Shown: piece after piece, positions 34,948 to 42,356 of the stretch
Layout of the letters: the number at the start of each line of letters is the position of its first letter
How positions within the stretch are numbered: position 1 is the first letter of the stretch
DNA from: Desulfurivibrio sp044068625
Lineage (GTDB): Bacteria > Desulfobacterota > Desulfobulbia > Desulfobulbales > Desulfurivibrionaceae
Length of the DNA: 64,000 bases
NCBI RefSeq assembly: GCF_044068625.1
Contig: NZ_JBIPKH010000014.1
Coordinates: 27,362 to 91,361, forward strand
Direction: 5' to 3'
The notes under the pieces: model-generated
Database searches by the model: none
What the model saw: the letters and a program-made list of their open reading frames with translations, nothing else
What the model was told of the DNA's origin: nothing
Program-made: the position numbers and the translations under genes

Positions 34948-36420
34948 TTATTGCCCGGCCTGGTCCTGGTTCTCGCCACAGGCCCGGCCCTTGAAGCTGA
35001 AAAAGAACTTGAGCCCCTTGCGGACCAAAGGGGAAAAAATCTTGGGGGCGAAGATCGCCCCGGCCACCTTTTTGTTGATCTCCCCCAAGGTGGGATAGGG
35101 ATGAATGGCGGCGGCGATTTTGGCCAAACCCACCCCGCCGTTGAAGACCGCCACCCATTCGCTCAGCAGTTCACCGGCCCGGGGCCCCAGGATCTGCACC
35201 CCCAGCGGTTTTTCCCGCTGATCCAGCAGCAGCTTGATCCGGCCGCCGCTCTCCCCGGCGGCCAGGGCCCGGTCGTTGGCGGCGAACTCTTCGCTCCAGA
35301 CCGTGTAATCGATCCCGGCCGCCCGGGCCCTTTTCTCGTTAAGCCCGATGCTGGCCAGTTCCGGCTGGGTATAGGTGCACCAGGGAACCCGGGTGTAATC
35401 GACCTTCTGGGGTAGATGGAAAACGGCGTTGCGCAGCACCACGCCCCCTTCGTAACCGGCGACATGGGTGAACTGATGACCGCCGATGACATCACCGGCG
35501 GCGTAAATATGCTTGTGGCTGGTCCTGAGCCGACTATCGACCTTGATCCCCCGCTGATCGGCGGCAATATCCAGCTTATCGAGCCCCAGGCCCGCCACAT
35601 TGGCCGAACGGCCCAAGGCCACCAGCAGGGCCTCGGCCTTAAGGGTCCGGTTCTCGCCGGCCTGGTTTCTGACCACCACTTCACGCTCCCGGCCCAGATC
35701 GCCGACCCGGACCACTGCGGCGTCAAGCTCGAAAACCACCCCTTCCCGCTCCAGTTCCTGCTGGACCAGGCTCGCCAGATCGGGGTCCTCCTTGCTGAGG
35801 ATCTGGCCGCTGCGCTGGATCACCGTCACCCTGCTGCCCAGCCGGCCGAAGGCCTGGGCCATCTCAATGGCGATGGGCCCGGCGCCGAGCACGATCAGCG
35901 AGGCGGGCAACCGGTCCAGATAGAAGATTTCGCGGTTGGTCAGATAGGGAGTCCGCTCCAGGCCTTCAATCGCCGGCACTGCCGGGGAAGAACCGGTTGC
36001 AACCACCCAGCTGCGGGCGGAAATCGACCGGCCGGCCAAGGAAATGGTATGTTCATCGCTAAAGCGCGGATCCCCGAACTCCACTTTGACCCCGAGCCGG
36101 CAAAAGCGCTCCACCGAGTCGTGCTGCTGGATCACGCCGATTACCGAACGAATCCGGGCCGAAACCTGGCGGAAATCAACGGGCGGGGGCGAAAGCGCCG
36201 GCAAGCCGAAGCGGGGCCCGCTTTTCATCAGATGATAGACATGGGCCGTCTTGATCAGGGTTTTGCTGGGCACGCATCCATAATGAAGACAGTCGCCGCC
36301 CAGGGCCTCTTCCTTTTCGACCAGCAGGGTCCTGGCTCCCAGTTGGGCCGCCCCCGAAGCCACGGTCAGACCCGCCGCCCCGCCGCCGATAATGCCGAGA
36401 TCATAGTCATATTTGCTCAT
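34948..36420 (-). CDS. Class I FAD disulfide oxidoreductase (MerA/dihydrolipoamide-dehydrogenase-like)
   Basis: 490 residues. FAD site DLGIIGGGAAGLTVASGAAQ, redox disulfide GGDCLHYGCVPSKTLI (about 41-56), NAD(P) site LIVLGAGPIAIEMAQAFGRL, second FAD motif IYAAGDVIG, and the dimer-interface block HPYPTLGEINKK. It lacks the N-terminal metal-binding domain and the C-terminal vicinal cysteines of true MerA, so it is not a mercuric reductase. Genes of this type often sit with a TVP38 membrane protein, as here. It overlaps the TVP38 gene by 14 bp. The electron acceptor is unknown. Confidence 0.87.
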   Translation of the reverse strand: MSKYDYDLGIIGGGAAGLTVASGAAQLGARTLLVEKEEALGGDCLHYGCVPSKTLIKTAHVYHLMKSGPRFGLPALSPPPVDFRQVSARIRSVIGVIQQHDSVERFCRLGVKVEFGDPRFSDEHTISLAGRSISARSWVVATGSSPAVPAIEGLERTPYLTNREIFYLDRLPASLIVLGAGPIAIEMAQAFGRLGSRVTVIQRSGQILSKEDPDLASLVQQELEREGVVFELDAAVVRVGDLGREREVVVRNQAGENRTLKAEALLVALGRSANVAGLGLDKLDIAADQRGIKVDSRLRTSHKHIYAAGDVIGGHQFTHVAGYEGGVVLRNAVFHLPQKVDYTRVPWCTYTQPELASIGLNEKRARAAGIDYTVWSEEFAANDRALAAGESGGRIKLLLDQREKPLGVQILGPRAGELLSEWVAVFNGGVGLAKIAAAIHPYPTLGEINKKVAGAIFAPKIFSPLVRKGLKFFFSFKGRACGENQDQAGQ

Positions 36421-37120
36421 CTTTTGTTCCCTCCGGGGTGGGTACGGCCTCTCGCAAAGCCTTACGGGCGATCTGGGTGATATAAATGGTGACGGCCAGG
36501 GTGGCCAGCAGCCCCAGCCCCTGAAAGACCAGCTCCCAGGGCCCGGCCGGCGGACTTTCGACCAGGGCCGCCCGGGCCAGGTTGCCGGCCAGGGCTCCCG
36601 CGTAAACGTAGAGCAGGGTGCCGGGCATCATCCCGACCCAGGAGGCCAGGACGTAATGATAAAAAGGGATTTTGGTCAGACCGTAGGCGTAGTTGATCAG
36701 GTTGAAAGGAAAAATCGGGCTCAGCCGGGTCAAAAAGACGATTTTCCAGCCCCGCTGGGCCACTGCGGCGTCGATGGCGGTGAATTTGGCGTTGGCGGCC
36801 ACTTTTTTTTCAATGGCTTCCCGGGCCAGAAAGCGGCCCAGCAGAAAGGCCAGGGCGGCCCCGGCGGTACTGCCCACCGAGACGGCGACAAAGCCTCCGA
36901 ACAGGCCGAAAATCGCCCCCGCCCCGACGGTGAGAATGAAACCAGGCAAAAAGAGGACGGTGAAAAAAGCGTAGAGCAGGGAAAAAACCGCGTAGCCGGC
37001 AAAACCCAGGCCCTCCACCCATTGCAGCAGGTCAAGGGCCAGCTCCCGCACCGGCAGCAACACAAAAGCCAGGAGACCGGCCACGACCAGGCCGGCCAAA
37101 AGCAATAAGCGACTTTGCAT
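36407..37120 (-). CDS. TVP38/TMEM64 (DedA-like) membrane protein
   Basis: 237 residues, about five to six hydrophobic segments, with the SNARE-assoc core FLPGFILTVGAGAIFGLFGG and the conserved FLTRLSPIFPFNLINYAYGL. Members are probably lipid or small-molecule transporters; the exact substrate is not known. The stop overlaps the MerA-like start. It follows the ArsS gene after about 100 bp. A weak ribosome-binding site precedes the ATG. Confidence 0.88.
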   Translation of the reverse strand: MQSRLLLLAGLVVAGLLAFVLLPVRELALDLLQWVEGLGFAGYAVFSLLYAFFTVLFLPGFILTVGAGAIFGLFGGFVAVSVGSTAGAALAFLLGRFLAREAIEKKVAANAKFTAIDAAVAQRGWKIVFLTRLSPIFPFNLINYAYGLTKIPFYHYVLASWVGMMPGTLLYVYAGALAGNLARAALVESPPAGPWELVFQGLGLLATLAVTIYITQIARKALREAVPTPEGTKDEQI

Positions 37121-37220
37121 CAGGTTGTCTAGCTCCAGTCATGGTTGAATTCCAGCCGCTCCGGTAAGTAGAACCCGAATAAGCAGAGCATTCCAAGCAA
37201 AACCCTGACCAGGCCGTTGG

Positions 37221-38222
37221 TTATTTTGCCGCCGTCCTTTGCAGGTCGGCCGTTGGCAAGGTGGCCCCCTGGCAGGACGAACCCGCCCCGGCGGTGCAGG
37301 CAAAGCAGTGATCGGCGGTGACGATTTCCCGCCCGGCCAGGGCCCGGTGGTCGAAGGAAAAAATATTTGCCGGGGTGTTGCCGGCCACCGGCAGGTCCAG
37401 CATCTGGTTGAAATCGCAATCGTAAAGGGTGCCGTCGGGACCGACGGAGATGGTCTCGCGGCACATTGCCCGGCCGGCGGCGGCGGGATTGTAGGCCGCC
37501 TGCAGGGCCAGCATGTAGTCGGCCAGGTTGCCCGAGCTTTGCAGGTATTCGAGATAGCGGCCCACCGGGCAGTTGGTCAGGCAGAAAAGCTGATTGAACT
37601 CCACCCCGTGCTGTTCGGCCAGAACCCGGCGATAGTCGGCTTCCAGGGCTCCCTGTTCGCCGGGCAGATAGGCGCCCACCGGATTGTGGACCAGATCCAA
37701 AACCAGACCGCTGCCGGAGCGGCCGTAGCCCTGGGAGTTGAGCCGCCGCATCACCGCGATGATCGCCGCGAAAACCCCCGCCCCGCGGAGCCGGTCGGTT
37801 CGCTCACCCCGGGCATCGGGCAGGGAGGCCACCAGTTCCACCCGGTGGCGCGCGTAAAACTCAACCAGATCGGCAAATTCCGCTTCCTGGAGGATCACCA
37901 GGTTGGTCCGGACCAACAGCCGCTTGCCCAGGGCGGCCAGGCGGGCCACCAGTTCGCGGAACCGGGGATGGAGTTCCGGAGCGCCGCCGGTGACATCCAG
38001 GGTGGTGATGGCGGGCAACGCCGCCACCTCGAGGCATTTTTCCAGCACGGCGTCATTCATCTGGCGGTCCTGTTCAAGGCCGGCCTCGACGTGGCAGTGC
38101 CGACAGCGGAGATTGCAGCGCCGGGTGATGTTAAGCTGGAGAATCTTGACCGCGGCGGCCCGGAAGGGGAAAAAACCGGAGCGGCGCAGACATTCCCTGA
38201 AGGAGGGACCGGGTACCGACAT
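37221..38222 (-). CDS. arsS: ArsS-type radical SAM protein (arsenosugar biosynthesis)
   Basis: 333 residues from the ATG at 38222. Radical SAM cluster motif CNLRCRHC (about residues 33-40), then VTGGAPELHP and LVRTNL. The C-terminal Cys-rich domain has FCLTNCPVG, MCRETISVGPDGTLYDCDFNQML and HCFACTAGAGSSC, as in the ArsS/DUF3641 family. In cyanobacteria ArsS attaches the deoxyadenosyl moiety of SAM to dimethylarsenite. No Sec codon is needed; all positions are Cys. The frame upstream of 38222 overlaps the AhpD-like gene and is not used. It starts 4 bp after that gene. Confidence 0.85.
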   Translation of the reverse strand: MSVPGPSFRECLRRSGFFPFRAAAVKILQLNITRRCNLRCRHCHVEAGLEQDRQMNDAVLEKCLEVAALPAITTLDVTGGAPELHPRFRELVARLAALGKRLLVRTNLVILQEAEFADLVEFYARHRVELVASLPDARGERTDRLRGAGVFAAIIAVMRRLNSQGYGRSGSGLVLDLVHNPVGAYLPGEQGALEADYRRVLAEQHGVEFNQLFCLTNCPVGRYLEYLQSSGNLADYMLALQAAYNPAAAGRAMCRETISVGPDGTLYDCDFNQMLDLPVAGNTPANIFSFDHRALAGREIVTADHCFACTAGAGSSCQGATLPTADLQRTAAK

Positions 38223-38226
38223 CGGG

Positions 38227-38562
38227 CTACATCTCCTTTTGCCGGAGGATCTTGCGAACCTGGGTGGCGTGGGCCAGGGTGTCGCCGGCCACCATGGCCG
38301 CCCCGACATGGATGGCCTCCAGCATTTCATCGCCGGTCAGCCCCAGGGAAAGGCACTTGTTGGTGTAGGCGTCGATGCAGTAAGGGCAGTGGCGCACCGT
38401 CGCCACCGCCAGGGCGATCAGGGCCTTTTCCCGGGCGCTCAGGGCCCCGGGGGCGGTGGCCTTGGCATAGTAGTCGAAAAAAGCCCGCCCCTGCTCCGGG
38501 GCCTGTTCGGCAATCCTGGGAAAATCCTGCAAATCCTTTTTCTCGTAATAGTCGTCAGCCAT
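38227..38562 (-). CDS. AhpD-like carboxymuconolactone decarboxylase-family protein
   Basis: 111 residues, all helical. The redox motif is CPYCIDAYTNKCLSLGL (CxxC at about 62-65, followed by an acidic residue), as in AhpD-like disulfide reductases, and a version of this protein is regularly encoded next to arsS. It is first in the operon, behind the promoter at 38685-38713 and a structured leader; AAAGGA lies before the ATG. Likely role: thiol-dependent reduction in the arsenic pathway, inferred from position and family. Confidence 0.83.
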   Translation of the reverse strand: MADDYYEKKDLQDFPRIAEQAPEQGRAFFDYYAKATAPGALSAREKALIALAVATVRHCPYCIDAYTNKCLSLGLTGDEMLEAIHVGAAMVAGDTLAHATQVRKILRQKEM

Positions 38563-38598
38563 AAACCGTTCCTTTCTCCTTGTCTTCTCGGGCCGGCG

Positions 38599-38659
38599 CT
38601 GGTAACAATAACTATGCTCCGCCCTCGCGAGTGGGGCGGAGCAGTTTTTTCCATACCAG
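38599..38659. promoter_or_regulatory. Structured leader of the AhpD-arsS operon; plus-strand terminator-like hairpin
   Basis: A 10-bp perfect stem, TGCTCCGCCC (38615-38624) with GGGCGGAGCA (38634-38643), is framed by an outer pair CTGGTA (38599-38604) and TACCAG (38654-38659). On the minus strand it lies in the about 115-nt leader of the AhpD-arsS mRNA. On the plus strand it is followed by GTTTTTT (38644-38650), like a rho-independent terminator, although no plus-strand gene now precedes it. Either function is possible. Confidence 0.5.
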
Positions 38660-38684
38660 ACGGTTATCCTCGCTCCCACCGAAC

Positions 38685-38713
38685 TTTATACGTTAGAAAC
38701 CCTTACAGGTCAA
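38685..38713 (-). promoter_or_regulatory. Sigma-70 promoter of the AhpD-arsS operon
   Basis: On the minus strand, TTGACC (38713-38708), 17 bp and TATAAA (38690-38685). Transcription would start near 38678. The -35 box is 3 bp from the ATG of the phosphorylase-like fragment on the other strand. Confidence 0.7.
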
Positions 38714-38716
38714 GCT

Positions 38717-38806
38717 ATGGGTGTTATCGGCATCATCGGGGGTTCCGGCCTGTAAGACCCGCAAATTTTTACCCAAGCGCGGAAAGTGGTGGTCGAAACC
38801 CGCTAC
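38717..38806 (+). pseudogene. Truncated MTA/purine-nucleoside phosphorylase-like remnant
   Basis: The ATG at 38717 opens MGVIGIIGGSGL, the conserved N-terminus of methylthioadenosine phosphorylases, which usually continues with Tyr-Asp. Here the Tyr codon is TAA (38753-38755). After that stop the frame continues DPQIFTQARKVVVETRY, still phosphorylase-like, and is lost at about 38806. So only 30 codons of an about 250-300-residue enzyme remain, with a nonsense change. A nucleoside phosphorylase is a proposed step after ArsS in arsenosugar synthesis. Confidence 0.65.
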
Positions 38807-38841
38807 ACCCTCCCCCTCCTCGCCCCTGCTGCGGAGCCGCC

Positions 38842-38970
38842 CGGTACTGGCAGCAACAGGGGGTCCTGCGAATCTTTCTCGTCAACCAACTGATGGTGCT
38901 GTGCTTCCTGCTCGGGATCACCCCCGAGCGCCTGGCCCGCTTCTATCGGCGCAGCCGAGGGTCAACCTGA
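38842..38970 (+). pseudogene. C-terminal remnant of a glycosyltransferase-like protein
   Basis: A different frame from the preceding fragment reads RYWQQQGVLRIFLVNQ, then a hydrophobic run, then LGITPERLARFYRR, ending with TGA at 38970. This pattern (Arg-aromatic, GVLR, hydrophobic stretch, LG-x-x-P-x-x-LAR-x-Y) matches my recollection of the C-terminus of arsenosugar-cluster glycosyltransferases (TIGR04283-like). No start or body of the gene is present. The assignment is tentative; that it is a gene fragment is more certain than which gene. The remaining part of the gap (38971-39083) has no recognisable coding sequence, only a GGTAAAT/ATTTACC inverted pair (39050-39075). Confidence 0.45.
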
Positions 38971-39083
38971 AATCCAGAGCGAACTGCTCCAATTGCGCCA
39001 AGCTCCCCCGCCACCGAACCTGGCAAGTGGTCCACATCCTTAAATTGCCGGTAAATCGTCCGGTCACAATTTACCAATTCCGA

Positions 39084-39206
39084 AAGATTCCCTAATCAAA
39101 GCTGAACATTTCAGGCTCATCCTTGCTCCAGTCGAAGCGGTTAAAGATCCGGCGGCGGCCCCCCCGCCGCCGGGCAACCAACGTTCAACTCCAAGGAGAG
39201 CCACCA
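39084..39206. repeat. 123-bp duplicate, copy 2: leader of pstS
   Basis: Partner of 32064-32186, exactly 7,020 bp apart and in the same orientation. It contains a GC hairpin (CCGGCGGC 39149-39156 with GCCGCCGG 39166-39173) about 30 bases before the pstS ATG, and the pstS ribosome-binding site. On the reverse strand it reads in frame FNRFDWSKDEPEMFSFD followed by TAG, which looks like a protein tail. In copy 1 that frame is shifted by the indels. Confidence 0.9.
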
Positions 39207-40339
39207 TGAAGCAAACAGTAAAGTGTCAACAGCCCGGCCTGCGCGGCCGCCTCGCGGTGCTGGCGGTCGCGGCCCTGCTCACCCTGACCGGGACCGCCGG
39301 AGCGGCCTGGGCCCAGCGGCTCGACCTGCTCGGGGCCGGGGCCACCTTTCCCGCCCCCCTGGTCACCGCCATGGCCGACCAGTACCGCACCAAAACCGCC
39401 GGCCGGGTAACCCTCAACTATCAGTCCATCGGCTCCGGCGGCGGCATCCGCCAGTTCATCGAGCAGACCGTGATGTTCGGCATGAGCGAGGCCTTCCTCT
39501 CCGACCAGGTGATGGCCGAGATCAAGAGCAACACCGGCGGCAACGCCTTCAACTTGCCCATCACCCTGGCCGACGTGGTCCCCACCTACAACCTGCCCGG
39601 GGTCAAAAAGGGCCTGGTGCTCAACGGCGAGGTGCTGGTCGATCTCTTCCTGGGCAAGATCAGCCGCTGGAACGATCCCAAAATCGCCGCCCTCAACCCC
39701 GGGGTTAAGCTGCCGCCCCTGCCGGTGACCATCGTCCACCGCTCCGACGGTTCCGGCACCACCAATGTCTGGACCAGCTATCTGAGCCGGGTTTCCCCGC
39801 AGTGGGCTGCCAGGGTCGGCTATGCCACCAGCGTCAACTGGCCCACCGGGGTGGGCGGCAACGGCAACGAAGGGGTGGCCGGGGTGGTGATCAACACCCC
39901 CGGCGCCTTGGGCTACAACTCCCTCTCCTACGCCCTGCTCAACGAGATCAGCTACGCCTACCTGATCAATGCCAGCGGCAACCTGATCGAACCCAGCTAC
40001 GCCGCCACCACCGCCGCCGCCGATATCGAACTGCCGACGGATACCCGGGTGCTCTTCACCAACACCCCGGCCCCGGACGGCTACCCCGCCGCCGGTTTCG
40101 CCTGGATGCTGGTCTATGAAAACCTGGATAAAAACCGGGCCATCGCCAATCGGGAGCAGGCGGCGGAACTGCTCCGCTTCCTGATCTGGGCCATTACCGA
40201 CGGCCAAGAGCTTTCCGAGTCCCTGGGCTTTGCCCGCCTGCCCCGGGCGGCCGTCGACCGCAACCTGGCCATGATCCGCCAGATCAAGTGGCAGGAGGAA
40301 AAGCTGGGGGCCGCAATCCTGCGGGAGGCGGGCCTCTAG
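39206..40339 (+). CDS. pstS: Phosphate ABC transporter substrate-binding protein
   Basis: 377 residues with a Sec signal peptide (about 1-37). Phosphate-binding blocks: LLGAGATFPAPL, YQSIGSGGGIRQFIEQTVMF and IVHRSDGSGTTNVWTSYLS. It captures phosphate in the periplasm for PstCAB. Longer than E. coli PstS (about 346 aa) mainly by an extended C-terminal helix (about 345-377). AAGGAGAG lies 7 bases before the ATG within the duplicated leader. The gene order pstS-C-A-B has no phoU at the end; phoU is at 27001. Confidence 0.95.
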   Translation: MKQTVKCQQPGLRGRLAVLAVAALLTLTGTAGAAWAQRLDLLGAGATFPAPLVTAMADQYRTKTAGRVTLNYQSIGSGGGIRQFIEQTVMFGMSEAFLSDQVMAEIKSNTGGNAFNLPITLADVVPTYNLPGVKKGLVLNGEVLVDLFLGKISRWNDPKIAALNPGVKLPPLPVTIVHRSDGSGTTNVWTSYLSRVSPQWAARVGYATSVNWPTGVGGNGNEGVAGVVINTPGALGYNSLSYALLNEISYAYLINASGNLIEPSYAATTAAADIELPTDTRVLFTNTPAPDGYPAAGFAWMLVYENLDKNRAIANREQAAELLRFLIWAITDGQELSESLGFARLPRAAVDRNLAMIRQIKWQEEKLGAAILREAGL

Positions 40340-40400
40340 GCATTACCGAACCCTAAAGAAACTCTAACCAAAAACAAACATTTCCCCCCTATTTTCCCCT

Positions 40401-40432
40401 CCAGGCCCGAAGCGTGAGAGCTCCGGGCCTGG
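40401..40432 (+). terminator. Hairpin between pstS and pstC (attenuating or stabilising)
   Basis: CCAGGCCCG (40401-40409) pairs perfectly with CGGGCCTGG (40424-40432), a 9-bp stem with a 14-nt loop, in the 120-bp gap. It lacks a good T-tract downstream, so it may protect the pstS mRNA end and lower expression of pstCAB relative to pstS. Confidence 0.5.
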
Positions 40433-40459
40433 ACCGCCTTTTAAGCGACAACTTTAAAG

Positions 40460-41464
40460 ATGAGGAATCCGGACTTGCAGGCCAACCCATCCGCCTCGGA
40501 ACTGATCCGCCGCACCCCGCCCCTGCTCTACCGCTGGCTGGGTGACCGGATCTTCGCGCTCCTGGTGACCATGTTCGGGCTGCTCCTGATGGGACTGGCC
40601 ATCTCGCTGGCGGTGGTCCTCTACCGGGAGGGGGAAGCGGCGATCACCACCTTCGGTTTTTTTGGTTTTCTGACCGGCACCTCCTGGGACCCGGCCATCA
40701 CCTTAAGTTTCGGCACCCTGCCCTTTCTGATCGGCACCATCGTCACCAGCGTGGCGGCTTTAGTCCTCTCCTTTCTGCCGGCCATCGCGGTGGCGATCTT
40801 TTCCGCCGAGTACGCCCCCCGCTGGCTGGCCCACCTCATCGACGCCATGGTCGATCTGATCGCGGCGGTACCCAGCGTGGTGGTGGGAATCTGGGGGATC
40901 TTCGTCTTTGCCCCCTGGATGCGGGAGAGGTTCTATATGCCGATCTACCTCTGGGCGGCGGAAAACCAGCCCGACCTGCTGCCGATTCTGGGCAGCCCCA
41001 TCGGCTACGGGATGACCACCGCCACCATCGTGCTGGCCCTGATGATCGTCCCCTTCACCGCCGCCTTGAGCCGCGATGCCATCCGGCTGGTGCCCGCCTC
41101 CCAGCGGGAAGCGGCCTGGGCCCTGGGCGCCACCCGCTGGGAAGTGATCCGGATGGCGGTGCTGCCCTACGCCCGGGGCGGCATCATCGCCGGGGCCATT
41201 CTCTCCTTTGGCCGGGCGATCGGCGAAACCATGGCGGTGGCCATGCTGATCGGCAACAAGAACACCCTGCCCTTCAACCTCTTCGGGCCGGCGGCCACCA
41301 TGCCCTCGGTGATCATCAACGAATTCCGGGAGGCGGTGGAAAACCTGCACCTTGCCAGCCTGATGGCCATCGGCTTCTACCTCTTTCTGATCTCGCTGAT
41401 CGTCAATCTGGTCGCCGCCTATATTCAACGTAAGATGATGGTTTCGGGAGGACGATCGGTATGA
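40460..41464 (+). CDS. pstC: Phosphate ABC transporter permease PstC
   Basis: 334 residues, six main spans. The permease EAA loop is REAAWALGATRWEVIRMAVLPYARGGIIAGAI, and ends of other spans carry AAVPSVVVGIWGIFV and FGRAIGETMAVAMLIGN. It forms the channel with PstA. A 40-residue loop (about 155-180, MRERFYMPIYLWAAENQPDL) is longer than in many PstC proteins. It overlaps pstA by 4 bp. Confidence 0.94.
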   Translation: MRNPDLQANPSASELIRRTPPLLYRWLGDRIFALLVTMFGLLLMGLAISLAVVLYREGEAAITTFGFFGFLTGTSWDPAITLSFGTLPFLIGTIVTSVAALVLSFLPAIAVAIFSAEYAPRWLAHLIDAMVDLIAAVPSVVVGIWGIFVFAPWMRERFYMPIYLWAAENQPDLLPILGSPIGYGMTTATIVLALMIVPFTAALSRDAIRLVPASQREAAWALGATRWEVIRMAVLPYARGGIIAGAILSFGRAIGETMAVAMLIGNKNTLPFNLFGPAATMPSVIINEFREAVENLHLASLMAIGFYLFLISLIVNLVAAYIQRKMMVSGGRSV

Positions 41465-42336
41465 GTATCCGGGAAATGCCAGCCCCCATCAGCCTGGGCC
41501 GCCGCTACCTGCGCGATCGTCTGATGCTGGGCCTGCTGGCCATCGCCACCCTGCTGGTGCTGGTGCCGCTGCTGATTGTGATCAGCTACGTGGTGGTCCA
41601 GGGGCTCGGCGCCCTCAACTGGGATTTCTTCACCCGGGAGCTGGGCTCGCCGTCCCGGGCCCAAATGGGTCAGGCCACCGGCCTGGTCCACACCATCATC
41701 GGCACCCTGGTGGTGGACTCTTTAGCCCTGGTGCTGGCCGTACCCCTGGGGATCGGGGCCGGAATCATGCTCTCCGAGTACCCGGACCACCCCCTGAACC
41801 CGCTGCTGCGGCTGCTCAACGACACCTTGAACGGAATGCCCGCCATCCTCAAGGGGTTGCTGGCCTTTGCCCTGATCGTCAAGCCCATGGGGACCTTTTC
41901 CGGGATCTCCGGGGCCATCGCCCTGACCTTCGTGATGCTGCCGATCATTGCCCGGGCCACCGAGAGCGCCCTGATGATCATCCCCTGGTCGATCCGCGAG
42001 GCGGGCCTGGCCCTGGGGCTCCCCCGCTGGCGGGTGATTCTCTCCACCATCGTCCCCACCGCCCGGGTGGGACTGGTCACCGGCATCCTGATCGCCTTTG
42101 CCCGGGCGGTGGGGGAAGCCGCCCCCCTGATGTTCACCTCGTTCGGCAACAACTATCTGCCCAGTCGCCTGAGCGGCTGGCTGCTGGGACCGGTGGATAC
42201 CCTGCCGCAACGGCTCTACAGCCTGGCCATCAGTCCCTACAAACACTGGCATGAGATGGGCTGGGCGGCGGGCATCGTGCTGTTGAGCCTGGTGATCGTC
42301 ACCTTCATTGCCGCCAGATTGGCCGTCAGACGCTAA
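41461..42336 (+). CDS. pstA: Phosphate ABC transporter permease PstA
   Basis: 291 residues. Six spans with VQGLGALNWDFFTRE, GIGAGIMLSEYPDHP and the EAA loop REAGLALGLPRWRVILSTIVPTA, followed by FARAVGEAAPLMFTSFG. Partner of PstC. Its start overlaps the pstC stop by ATGA; pstB follows after 20 bp. Confidence 0.94.
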   Translation: MSIREMPAPISLGRRYLRDRLMLGLLAIATLLVLVPLLIVISYVVVQGLGALNWDFFTRELGSPSRAQMGQATGLVHTIIGTLVVDSLALVLAVPLGIGAGIMLSEYPDHPLNPLLRLLNDTLNGMPAILKGLLAFALIVKPMGTFSGISGAIALTFVMLPIIARATESALMIIPWSIREAGLALGLPRWRVILSTIVPTARVGLVTGILIAFARAVGEAAPLMFTSFGNNYLPSRLSGWLLGPVDTLPQRLYSLAISPYKHWHEMGWAAGIVLLSLVIVTFIAARLAVRR

Positions 42337-42356
42337 CAGTTCGGAGAGTTTCAAAG

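Noticed and set aside
34910..35158. N-terminal extension of the glycosidase up to 35158
   Set aside because: It overlaps the MerA-like gene and its sequence is Gly/Arg-rich shadow; the ATG at 34909 has a good ribosome-binding site.
34948..36420. Mercuric reductase (merA) for the flavoprotein
   Set aside because: No N-terminal metal-binding domain, no C-terminal vicinal cysteines, and no merR/T/P genes near. Only the general family was kept.
37100..38562. Selenocysteine in the ArsS or AhpD-like proteins
   Set aside because: Relatives of these families can contain Sec, but here the redox positions are Cys codons and no in-frame TGA interrupts either gene.
38971..39083. Pho box before pstS
   Set aside because: The GGTAAAT/ATTTACC pair and AT-rich stretches do not match the direct CTGTCAT repeats; no box can be supported.
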